The notes beneath the pieces were generated by a model. That model was given only the letters and a program-made list of their open reading frames with translations, was not told the origin of the DNA and searched no databases. Below are positions 38,201 to 50,200 of a DNA stretch of 64,000 nt, piece after piece (position 1 is the first letter of the stretch; the number at the start of each line of letters is the position of its first letter). The DNA is taken from positions 36,373,822 to 36,437,821 of the forward strand of contig OX365955.1 in NCBI GenBank assembly GCA_947247005.1. Direction: 5' to 3'. Position numbers and translations under genes: made by a program. Source of the DNA: Spisula solida (lineage: Eukaryota > Mollusca > Bivalvia > Venerida > Mactridae).

Positions 38201-41200
38201 CAAATACGATAACCCAACCCTGAAGCTTGAGAAAACCAAATACAACACAGCACAGAAGCTTGATAAAACCAAATATGATAACCCAACACTGAAGCTTGAG
38301 AAAACCAAATACAACACAGCACAGAAGCTTGAGAAAACCAAATACGATAACCCAACACTGAAGCTTGAGAAAACCAAATACAACACAGCACAGAAGCTTG
38401 ACAAAACCAAATACGATAACCCAACACTGAAGCTTGAGAAAACCAAATACAACACAGCACAGAAGCTTGATAAAACCAAATACGATAACCCAACCCTGAA
38501 GCTTGAGAAAACCAAATACAACACAGCACAGAAGCTTGAGAAAACCAAATATGATAACCCAACACTGAAGCTTGAGAAAACCAAATACAACACAGCACAG
38601 AAGCTTGACAAAACCAAATACGATAACCCAACACTGAAGCTTGAGAAAACCAAATACAACACAGCACAGAAGCTTGACAAAACCAAATACGATAACCCAA
38701 CCCTGAAGCTTGAGAAAACCAAATACAACACAGCACAGAAGCTTGATAAAACCAAATACGATAACCCAACCCTGAAGCTTGAGAAAACCATTTACAACAC
38801 AGCACAGAAGCTAGACAAAACCAAATGCGATAACCCAACCCTGAAGCTTGAGAAAACCAAATACAACACAGCACAGAAGCTTGACAAAACCAAATACGAT
38901 AAACCAACACTGAAGCTTGAGAAAACCAAATACAACCCAGCACAGAAGCTTGACAAAACCAAATACGATAACCCAACACTGAAGCTTGAGAAAACCAAAT
39001 ACAACACAGCACAGAAGCTTGACAAAACCAAATACGATAACCCAACACTGAAGCTTGAGAAAACCAAATACAACACAGCACAGAAGCTTGAGAAAACCAA
39101 ATACGATAACCCAACTTTGAAGCTTGAGAAAACCAAATACAACACAGCACAGAAGCTTGACAAACCAAATATGATAACCCAACACTGAAGCTTGAGAAAA
39201 CCAAATACAACACAGCACAGAAGCTTGAGAAAACCAAATACGATAACCCAACTTTGAAGCTTGAGAAAACCAAATTCCACACAGCACAGAAGCTTGACAA
39301 ACCAAATATGATAACCCAACACTGAAGCTTGAGAAAACCAAATACAACACAGCACAGAAGCTTGACAAAACCAAATGCAATTACCCAACCCTGAAGCTTG
39401 ACAGAACCAAATACAACACAGCACAGAAGCTTGACAAAACCAAATACGATAACCCAACACTGAAGCTTGACAGAACCAAATACAACACAGCACAGAAGCT
39501 TGACAAAACCAAATATGATAACCCAACCCTGAAGCTTGAGAAAACCAAATACAACACAGCACAGAAGCTTGACAAACCAAATATGATAACCCAACCCTGA
39601 AGCTTGAGAAAACCAAATACAACACAGCACAGAAGCTTGACAAAACCAAATACGATTACCCAACCCTGAAGCTTGACAGAACCAAATACAATACAGCACA
39701 GAAGCTTGACAAAACCAAATATGATAACCCAACCCTGGAGCTTGAGAAAACCAAATACAACACAGCACAGAAGCTTGACAAAACCAAATGCAATTACCCA
39801 ACCCTGAAGCTTGACAGAACCAAATACAACACAGCACAGAAGCTTGACAAAACCAAATACAATAACCCAACACTGAAGCTTGAGAAAACCAAATACAACA
39901 CAGCACAGAAGCTTGACAAAACCAAATACGATAACCCAACACTGAAGCTTGACAGAACCAAATACAACACAGCACAGAAGCTTGACAAAACCAAATATGA
40001 TAACCCTACCCCGAAGCTTGAGAAAACCAAATACAACACAGCACAGAAGCTTGACAAAACCTAATACGATAACCCAACACTGAAGCTTGACAGAACCAAA
40101 TACAACACAGCACAGAAGCTTGACAAAACCAAATACGATAACCCAACACTGAAGCTTGAGAAAACCTTGACTGTTTTTATTTCACAATTGTTGCTCTTTG
40201 ACAAAATGTTAGTTAGTTCTCATTTTTCCATATTTTCGGTAAAATAAAGGTTTAGAATTTATTTGAATTTACACAGCTAATATGTTTACACAAAAGTCAT
40301 GTTTTCAATATACTGTATCTTGTATTTTTCCCTTTTATTTCCAAGGCTTTCTGAACAAGCACCCTACCACACCATTAATATCTTCTGAAAAGGCAGATTT
40401 CCAAAGTTTTATGGATCTTGGAGGCGAGGCTAGTAGTAAAATGTTGGTCAAAGTGCATGGTAAGTAATAGATTAATCATCTCTCTCCTATTGTTTATGTA
40501 CAACTCAGTGTAATAATCCTGATACTGTTTTTAAAATGCGTCTGACAGAACTTAAAAACCGATTTAACGCTCTGATGGAACACAAAATATCCTGACCAAC
40601 AAGTTCCGTAAGAGCATTACATAGCTTTTCAGCTCTGTCAAAGCCATATAAAAACAGTGCAATTCTCCGACGGAACAGAGAAGCTGTGTTACTACTACTC
40701 AGAATTACTACCATGCAATATTGTGACAACTGGTGTTGTTTTTATTGAACTCCGAATGAAGAGAAAAATCTAAAAATAACTTCAAACCTTGCAAATGTCA
40801 GTACATTGCAGATTGCAGATCTATCGCAACTTGCAAATGTCAGTACATAGCAGATCTATTGCAACTTGTCAATGTCAGTACATAGCAGATCTATCGCAAC
40901 TTGTCAATGTCAGTACATAGCAGATCTATCACAACTTGTCAATGTCAGTACATAGCAGATCTATCGCAACTTGTCAATGTCAGTACATAGCAGATCTATC
41001 ACAACTTGTCAATGTCAGTACATAGCAGATCTATCGCAACTTGTCAATGTCAGTACATAGCAGATCTATCGCAACTTGCAAATGTCAGTACAAAGCAGAT
41101 CTATCGCAACTTGCAAATGTCAGTACATAGCAGATCTATCACAACTTGTCAATGTCAGTACAAAGCAGATCTATCGCAACTTGTCAATTCATATTAACTT

Positions 41201-44200
41201 TAAAATTTTAAGTATATTCTGGAAACTTTTTTCTTGAAGTTAAAGTGACTAATTTGAGAGTTTTTTAGAAATCGTTGCCTTACAGAAGTGAAATTTATTG
41301 TAAACATCGCTCTACAGATGGCCGCTCTTGACAGGGTTGTACTGTATGGTGTTTTTGTTACAGGTATAATGATGATTATAGCATGGATGGTATGTGCAAG
41401 TATTGGTATATTTATGGCAAAGTTTTATAAATTTGTTTGGCCAGAAGGAATGGAATGGTGTGGACAGAAACGTTGGTTTCAGGTATGTTTCTTGTACGGT
41501 GATTTGCATCAATATTTACATTGTAATGTCAAATTCCTGTTCATTTTAAAGAACATGCTCTTCTGCGAGCCGAGCACCTGACAAATGCAATAGTCCAGAC
41601 AAACAATTTTAGAAGAGTTATGCCCCTTTCAGTTACTTCCTTGCCAGTGGGGTTATTTGTGTTGATAAGACACATCTAGTTCTAAATGTGAATGACATGG
41701 CAGTAGCCAGTGTCATGGCAGTAATGGCAGTAGCCAGTGTCATGGCAGTAGCCAGTGTCATGGCAGTAATGGCAGTAGCCAGTGTCATGGCAGTAGCCAG
41801 TGTCATGGCAGTAATGGCAGTAGCCAGTGTCATGGCAGTAATGGCAGTAGCCAGTGTCATGGCAGTAATGGCAGTAGCCAGTGTCATGGCAGTAGCCAGT
41901 GTCATGGCAGTAGCCAGTGTCATGGCAGTAGCCAGTGTCATGGCAGTAATGGCAGTAGCCAGTGTCATGGCAGTAGCCAGTGTCATGGCAGTAGCCAGTG
42001 TCATGGCAGTAATGGCAGTAGCCAGTGTCATGGCAGTAGCCAGTGTCATGGCAGTAATGGCAGTAGCCAGTGTCATGGCAGTAGCCAGTGTCATGGCAGA
42101 ATACAGCCTGTACAATATAGGAATTGAACCAGGAGTTGGTATTGAAGACACTGCACAAACTCACCCTTTATTGAATCAAATACACTTTTAAGTAAAAATG
42201 CATCCTAATCAATTTCTAGAAGACTCATTGTTAATTCTAATAATTAACTTTAAAAAAGCATTTTGGTAAGTTGTAGTTTCGGCTTGTAATTATGTACTGT
42301 CAAATTTAATTTGGTTCTTTCCTGAGTGGTACAACTAGCTAATCAATTGTAATTTGCGTATATATGTATTCATCACAGGCACACAGTGTTGTCAATTTAA
42401 AAAACCTCATACTAGTATGAAAAAAAAATTCTGATTACCTTCTTAAATATTCAAGAAGGTACTCGTTTTTTTTAAATCGACGACACCGTGTGCCTGTGGT
42501 ATTCATTCGTGTAAGTGATTGTAGGTACATCGTGCAATGATGGTTTCTACCGTATGCCTGACAATTGGTGCCTTCGTTGTGATATTTGTACACGTTGGAA
42601 AATACTCCGAGGTTGGTAATTTTCTTGTTGTTGTTTTTTTTTCATATATGTTTGCTATAATTACATTCTCTGAAATCTGGTTTATTGTGATAAATCAACC
42701 CTTTGCCTCATACACTCCCTAAAATTATTTATCTACAATATAATGATAATGTGTACGCTATCTCCATACAGTTCATTAATTCGAAAATAATTGGTGATTG
42801 TTTCGACACTTGTTAAGGAATTTGCCTCGAAATTCTATGTATGCTGAAAAAATAAAATAGAATGCAGTATGGTTGATGTGTTGGAATATGTCCCTGTTCA
42901 CAGGTGGCAGTATTGATTTTTACAACTTGCTTACTCGGAATTTTAAACACAAAAAAGTCACATTTACTGTAAAGTTATTAAGAAACGTAAGGGGTTTAAC
43001 TTGCCTGATAAATACAGACTGAGGTGTTTGCATAATTCATCAAGTGTCCACTATAAAACAGTTTCTATTGTTGATTGTCTGTATAGTCAGGTGTATTTTC
43101 AGGTGATTTGTAATAAATTGATATTTAATATTATCAAACTCATTGCTTAATCATTTTAATCCTGTAAGCCTTGTGGTTTTAAAATGAGTTTTATAGTCCA
43201 GTTAGGATATTGTGACAGTGACGTTGCAGTTTATGTGTACGCAAAAAATCACAACCATTGTCTAAACAGGTAGAGCGAATATAGTATGTTAGTTAAGCAT
43301 TGAAATTATAGTTGTTTGCACAGTATAAGCCTTTATAATTGGTTTTACACCGTTATAGTGGACTCGACCGCTGCGTCACTGGATTTTTATCCTGACTGGA
43401 CTATACTTAGATTAGTTTTGGATCCCTATTTGAAAAATTTACTGTTCTTATTTCTGTTGTTTTTTATTCCTCCATGTTATTTTGTGTGCTCTTCGTTTAA
43501 CATTTCTTTACTGACTTCATATTTCAGATTGTTGGGTCAAACTTTGAAAAAGCTCATCCAATTATTGGTATTGTCGTAATGGCACTTGCTTTGATAAATG
43601 TAAGTATTTACTTGATTTATACTAATCTATTCTTAAAGCCCCATTACACCCTAAACGACTATTTACTTGGTAATGAATGATGCATTTTGAGAAATTTAGT
43701 TGAGTTCTAAATGTTAAAAACACCATAAGATGGAAGAAAACGAAAAACAGCCTCCAGTTTGTTTGTTGACAAAATAATGAATTGCAAACAACAAATGCAA
43801 GATTTATAGTCCAAGGGAAGTAACTTAGTATTTTATCATCCATACATTGTTATATCTGTCGAAATGATAATATTCTGTTGTCAATTATTGGTCTTTTGTG
43901 AAAAAACATCCTAGTGCCTTGTATTTAGTTACTGAATGATCAAAACAAAATGTCTGTGAGAAATAATGGGGCTTTGAATTAGAATAGATTGTGAAATAAG
44001 TTCTGCAGCTTATGTTAATCGCTCTCAACACCTCATTCCTGATTGCTTCCATTTGCATTTGAGATTATTGAGAGAAGAGAGGTTTATCTGTATTTAATGT
44101 TAAGTATCATTTTGCTGTTATCTTTGGTATGATTTTCTGCACTGGAACATACAGCCTCCTTGATAGCCTAGTGGTAGAGCGTCCGCTTTGAGTGCGGGAG

Positions 44201-47200
44201 GTCCCGGTGTAACAGGCCAAATTTTCCCCCTGTCCATTTTTTCCCCGGGGGAAAAACCGGGCCGGCCCTGTTTTTTCCCCGGGGAAAAAGTTGGCCGGTC
44301 CATTCTTTCCCCCCTGGTCCATTTTTTCCCCCCTAAAAAGTCAAATTTATTAAGATATTTGAACGTTACCTTGGTCTCTTTTTCCCCCCTTGGCCCGGTT
44401 TTTCCCCCCTAGAAGTTGAAGCTGCTAGTATGATGATCAAATGCAGCATTGGCCTATTTTTTCCCCTTGGCCCCGTTTTTCCGCCCTAGAAGTTAAAGTT
44501 TGTAGTATGATGAATGGATCAAATGCAGCATTGGCCTCTTTTTCCCCCTTGGCCCCGTTTTTCCCCCTAGAAGTTGAAGTTTCTATTTTGTTGATCAAAT
44601 GCAGCATTGGCCTCTTTTTACCCCCTTGGCCCCATTTTTCCCCCCTAGAAGTTAAAGTTTCTAGTATGATGAATGGATCAAATGTAGCATTGGCCTATTT
44701 TTTCCCCCGTGGCCCAGTTTTTCCCCCTGGAAGTTGAAGTTTTAGTATTAGGATCAAATGCAGCATTGGCCTCTTTTTCCCCCCTTGGCCCCGTTTCTCC
44801 CCCTAGAAGTTGAAAGTATGATGATCAAATGCAGCATTGGTTTCTTTTTCCCCCTTGGCCCTGTTTTCCCCTAGTAGTTCATAGGTCTCAGGGTGATAAC
44901 CCATTACCTGCATCTACTGACAAGATGATACAGATTGATCAAGCACTTGATAGGAGTTATTCCCTGTTTCTGACTTTGAATTTGTACACAAATATGTCAA
45001 TTTCTCAATTACTATCAAAGGTATCCACTTGAAACTTGACAATCATAAGGGGAGTCCATACTGACTAGGCTGGTGACCCTGTGACCTATATCAGTTTTGT
45101 GCCCTTGTTACTCTTCGAATTTTACTCAAGATGAGCAAGGGCACCATCAAGTACGAGAAGGTAGAGGTAGTGCTCTTGTTCCCAGTAGTAGTACAACATC
45201 TAGGGGGGAAAAACGGGGCCAATTGTGCATTTGATCATCATACTAAAAACTTCAACTTCTTGGGGGGGGGGGAAGAACTGAGCCAAGGGGGGAAAAGAGA
45301 GGTCAATGCTGCATTTGATCAACATTCTAGAAACTTCAACCTCTACGTGGGAAAAAGGGGGCGAAGGTGGGGAAAAATAGGTCATCTGTGCATTTGATAA
45401 TCATACTAGAAACTTCAACTTCTAGGGGGGAAAAATGGGGCCAAGGGGGTAAAAAGAGGCCAATGCTGCATTTGATCAACAAAATAGAAACTTCAACTTC
45501 TAGGGGGGAAAAACGGGGCCAAGGGGGAAAAAAGAGGCCAATGCTGCATTTGATCAACAAAATAGAAACTTCAACTTCTAGGGGGGGGGGGGGGGAAACG
45601 GGGCCAAGGGGGGGAAAAAAGGCCTAGATAAAATGTAAGACTTGATCAAGAATCGTTTTTTATAGGGGGGAAAAATGGACCAGAGGGGGAAAAAAGGCCT
45701 GGGCCCAATCTTTCCCCGGGGAAAAATTGGCCGGGGAAAAAAAAGGACTGCTACAGTAACAGGCCAAATTTTCCCCCTGTCCATTTTTTCCCCCGGGGAA
45801 AAACTGGCCGGGGGAAAAAAAGGACCGCTTCACCGGATTCAACCCCTGGCCGCATCATACCAAAGACGAAATAAAAATGATACCAGAAATTCCCTTGCTT
45901 GATTCTCAGCATATAAGGAAAACTGGCTTCCCTTCTCTGATACCCTAATTGCGATGGATAACATCAGGAATGAGGTGTGGAGAGTGATTAATATAAATTG
46001 TAGAAACTTGTTTCACAATCGACCATAAATGAATTATATGAATTATATAATTTTATGTAGTAATGGTCATGTTTTAATTATCATTTTAAAATATTGTTTT
46101 TAGTCCCACTGATTAACAGTATTTCAGTCATATAGAGACTACCCAGTCACATTATCCTGACGCTGGACAAACCAGCTGTTACTTAAAACCAACTATGTTG
46201 AACGTCAAGTCAAGTATACCAGTACCATTTCAACGACTGTATAACAAGTATTTCCAAACCTGGGATGAAACCGGAGACCTCACACACTCAAAGTGTGTGC
46301 TCTATTCTGTTTAGAACCTAGTGATGTTGTAAAATTTCTTGGTTCTTGTTTAAAATGTCTTATTTTAACCAATTTTATTTATTTCACTTGTAGCCTACTG
46401 TTGCCATATGCAGACCTCATCCTGGGACGCCCAAGAGAATATATTTCAATATTTTCCACAGTTTTGTTGGTAATTCAGCACATACCATGTCCAGTAAGTT
46501 TTATTATCAACGATTTAATCACATGAATACCATGATCTTCCATGTGAGAACAAACCACGGAACAATGTTCTCCAACACGTATGATAACAGATTGGTGACG
46601 TCAGCACCTTTCTGGCGCAAAATGTGACACTGTCAGCTTAAATTCGATATTTCTGATGTAGTTTTGACTCGGTAATTCTGATATGTGATAAAAAGAATCT
46701 CACTTGTTGCCTTTAATATCAACATTCCAACCATGCCAGTTCAAGGTCTAGGTCACAATTCAAGGTCAAAGGTTTGAATCTTGCATTTTGTGTCCCCTTT
46801 CTAACTTTAATGCCTTGGCCGAATTGCATGAAACTCGATATCATACCAAATGTGTAACTTATAAAGACGACGTGCAGAACCTACATCCCAACCATGCCGG
46901 TTCAAGGTCAAGGTCACAATTCAATCTCAAAGGTTTGAAACTTACATTCCGTGTCCGCTCCATAACTTTTTAATGCCAGGGCCGAATTGCATGAAACTGA
47001 TACCAAATGTGTAACTAATAAAGACGATGTGCAGAACCCACATATGTTACTTAAAAAATTGTTGAGTAATGGTGTTGACAAGAATATGCTTAGTTTTGGT
47101 CAAAGGTAACTGTATCATTCATAAAGAGCAAAAAGAAAAAAATGTAAATTTGTTTTCTACTTTAGTACTACTGTAGTACAATATAAATTTTACTTTTTTT

Positions 47201-50200
47201 CTTTTTCTCTTAATCAATGATTATTTATTTTTGATAATACACTAGTGTAATAAAGCTTTGACGCGACGTCATTCAAAGTATAGGCGACGTCTTCAAAGTT
47301 GCGCTTTTATTATTGTGAAAATAAGAAGCTATGTTATGTTTCGGCCAGAAAAAGGCTAACATGTGATAAAAAGAACATTACATTTGTGACTTTCCACATT
47401 AAATTTATTAAACTCGTTGAATAAATTCAATATGAAAAGATACTCATGTAATATCCTCTATACCTTTGTACTTTTCAGTTGTGAACATATTTGCCGGCAC
47501 AATGTTATCTGCTGCAGAAGTACCGGACGATGCTAAATATGTGTTATATGTCTTTGTTGGTTGGTTAGCACTCATATTTATCGGATTATACATTTATGAC
47601 TGTCAATGTAGTAATAAAGGTGGGTAGTTTTAGTTCATATTGGCGTAATATTTTAGTGTATACATAGCTCTTGTTCAACCCTGAATACTGTATTTATAAG
47701 TAGATATTTCTGCATATCAAAGTCAGCAAATTCTGTTTTTCAGACATTTTGCATGTGGAAAATGTAGTGATTTTTTTTTTCTGAGTAGAGTACTTTGTAA
47801 GTTGAAGAAATGTTAACAACTTTAGTAAATTCACAAAAAAATTCAATATTTCCACATCGCTAATAAACAACTTACACTGTATGTGGATTGAATATGAATT
47901 GTTAGTGCATTGTGAGATTTGCTGCACTAGAAAGCATGAACTTTTCTTCAGAAAATAAAAGTATCTTGGTGAAAAAATATGAGTTATGGTCATTTGAAAT
48001 TTCATATACCGTACTGAATTCTTTTTCGTCTAGAATTTTAACATATGAGAACAATTTTTGGAACTGTTTCAGTGTCGGAATGTGTGTTAAAGGCACCTAA
48101 AATGGACTTGCATGTTACTTTCAGGATTGGGCATTATGCCTTATTAGAACCCCTAGATTATGTAAACAATGCATTGTTAGTGAGGTTTCATTGAAATACA
48201 ACTTTGTCTTATGAGTGTTGATTGAATTCACTCTGTTATTTGTCTGTGGTAACATTCTTGTAGTTTAATTGGTATGAACATGTCAATCTATCTCTTGGTA
48301 AATTGTTCTAACTTTATCTTCTTGTTTTATCAACAGTTTCTTTGGATATTAAGAGCTAGTTGCCTAACCAAACAACTGCCAAGTGCTAGATAGTGCTCTG
48401 CTATGAAACCTCTGGCATTAAAAAAGATCTACTTAGCGGACAAAACCAAAATTTATGTGCTACTGGTGAGCGCTTGTGGATAGCAGACCGTTGCCGAAAC
48501 AATCTGTTGCATAAGAAAGCACTCGCTAGTGCTCACCTAGCAAAGTGCTGAGAAACAGTTTGCTATTGGCGAGCACTGCTTGCTGGTAGCATGTCATTTC
48601 ATTGAAGTAGTAAAGTGCTATTTGGTAGCATTTTGGTTAGGCAACAGGCTCTAGATGTTGTGGTTTAACCATTTTGGCCTGAAATAAAATCTTGTTTGTT
48701 TCCACTCCTGTTGCCGTAACCCACAGACATTTTTTGATGAACATTATTTTTTCTGGGATGAACTTTGCAAAAGATGTATTCAATAAAAAATGTATAAAAA
48801 TTATTTTTCCTACTTACTTAATTACTCAACCCTAACTGATATGCATTATATAAGGGAGGGAACCAACAAGATTTTATTTTAGACTTTGAGCCATAGTGAG
48901 GCTTATATTTCGATGCAGAGCTGTGTGTATCAATCATTATAATTCCATTAAATCTCAATTGTGTTTATGTATCCCATGTATTGGCTATCCACAAACAATT
49001 ATGGCCCAATCATCATGAAACTTTGTCAGAATCTAGGTCAAGTTTGAAACTGGATCATTTGGGGTTAAAACCTAGGTCACTAGGTCAAATCTTAGAAAAA
49101 TCTTGTGAACACACTAGAAGCCACAGTTTTGTCCCAATCTTCATGAAACTTCGTCAGAATGTTGGTCTATCTAAAATCTAGGCAAGTGCGAAATTGGGTC
49201 ATGTGGGGTCAAAAACTAGGTCACTAGGTCAAATCTTAGAAAGAGCTTGTTGACACACTAGAGGACACAGTTATGGCACAATCGTCATGAAACTTAGGCA
49301 GAATGTTTGTCTCTGTACTGTACGTACTATAGGCCCTATAGTAAATAAGCAATTCTCAATGCATCAATTAACTTTATTATGATACTTCAGTTGACACTGA
49401 GCAAATATGTGAGGTACATGTGTGCATCAGCTATGAAGGTCTAAACTTTTCCAGGTAGAAGTTATTGTTAACATGCTTGGATGTTTTTAGCCAGATTTTC
49501 CAATGGAAAAAAATGGTTATTATATTCGCAAATTCAGCGGGCAGGTAGGTGAGCGGACGGGCTAGTGTCCATAATTGGTTTCAGTTAGGAATGAGATATC
49601 ATGATGAAATTTGCTGTGTATATGTAGCTTATATGAAAACCTTGCTTGGGAATGAAGTAGGGTCAAGATCACTGATACTAAACATGGCTGCCACAAAAAT
49701 CTGGTTTTCCTGGAATTTCCATGTCTTGTTTTTACTGTGCTAGAATTTTAATTCCAAACTTACAATTTTAACTTATGTTTAATGTCAGTGTAAAAGGTTT
49801 TTTGTTGACATTCAGATTTTACACCATTTTCCAATTTTAAGTGATATGCATGGGACAGCTGACCATACCAACTTAAACTTTAAAAGGGTATCGACCAGAC
49901 ACCAGAGAGTGTAGAGAACACTGCGCCATTTGTTTGTGAAAGTTATCAAAGAATCCATTTGCTTATCCAAACCTGTACATTATTTCCTATGTTTTTACAA
50001 CCCAAATTTAATCCTTTCATTAGTCAACTCATTTCTCAATTTACATATCATGTGTGTACTGTTTAATCAAAGAACTTGCGAAGATCGTAAACTTACGCTT
50101 AAATTTAAATTTGTTATTATTCTTTAAGACCTACACAAAGGGGACAAGTCTTTTTGTAGTTCATTGACTGAATTATGATTAACATTGAACAAACCTTCTG

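Larger units (their letters stand above)
44154..46033 (+). repeat. tRNA-derived SINE split by an insertion
   Basis: The left part (44154-44207) has the A box TAGCCTAGTGGTAGAGCG and stops inside the B box at GTCCCGG. The right part (45837 to about 46033) resumes at ATTCAACCCCTGGCC and continues like the intact copy at 61069-61318 (CATACCAAAGACGAAATAAA, TCAGGAATGAGGTGT). The two halves join to a perfect B box. Confidence 0.85.

Noticed and set aside
37143..39975. Very long minus-strand frames (up to about 830 codons) and plus-strand frames up to 345 codons
   Set aside because: They lie wholly within the 69-bp tandem array, whose period is divisible by three and lacks stops in several frames. 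They have no splice context and no domain, and overlap the intron of a well-supported gene.
41318..41363. Exon 13 starting at the ATG after CTCTACAG (41317)
   Set aside because: In the phase left by exon 12 this start gives a stop after four codons. The next acceptor at 41363 restores the conserved HG..M..AW motif.
41633..42191. Overlapping frames of 160-172 codons on both strands
   Set aside because: By-products of the 18/9-bp array.
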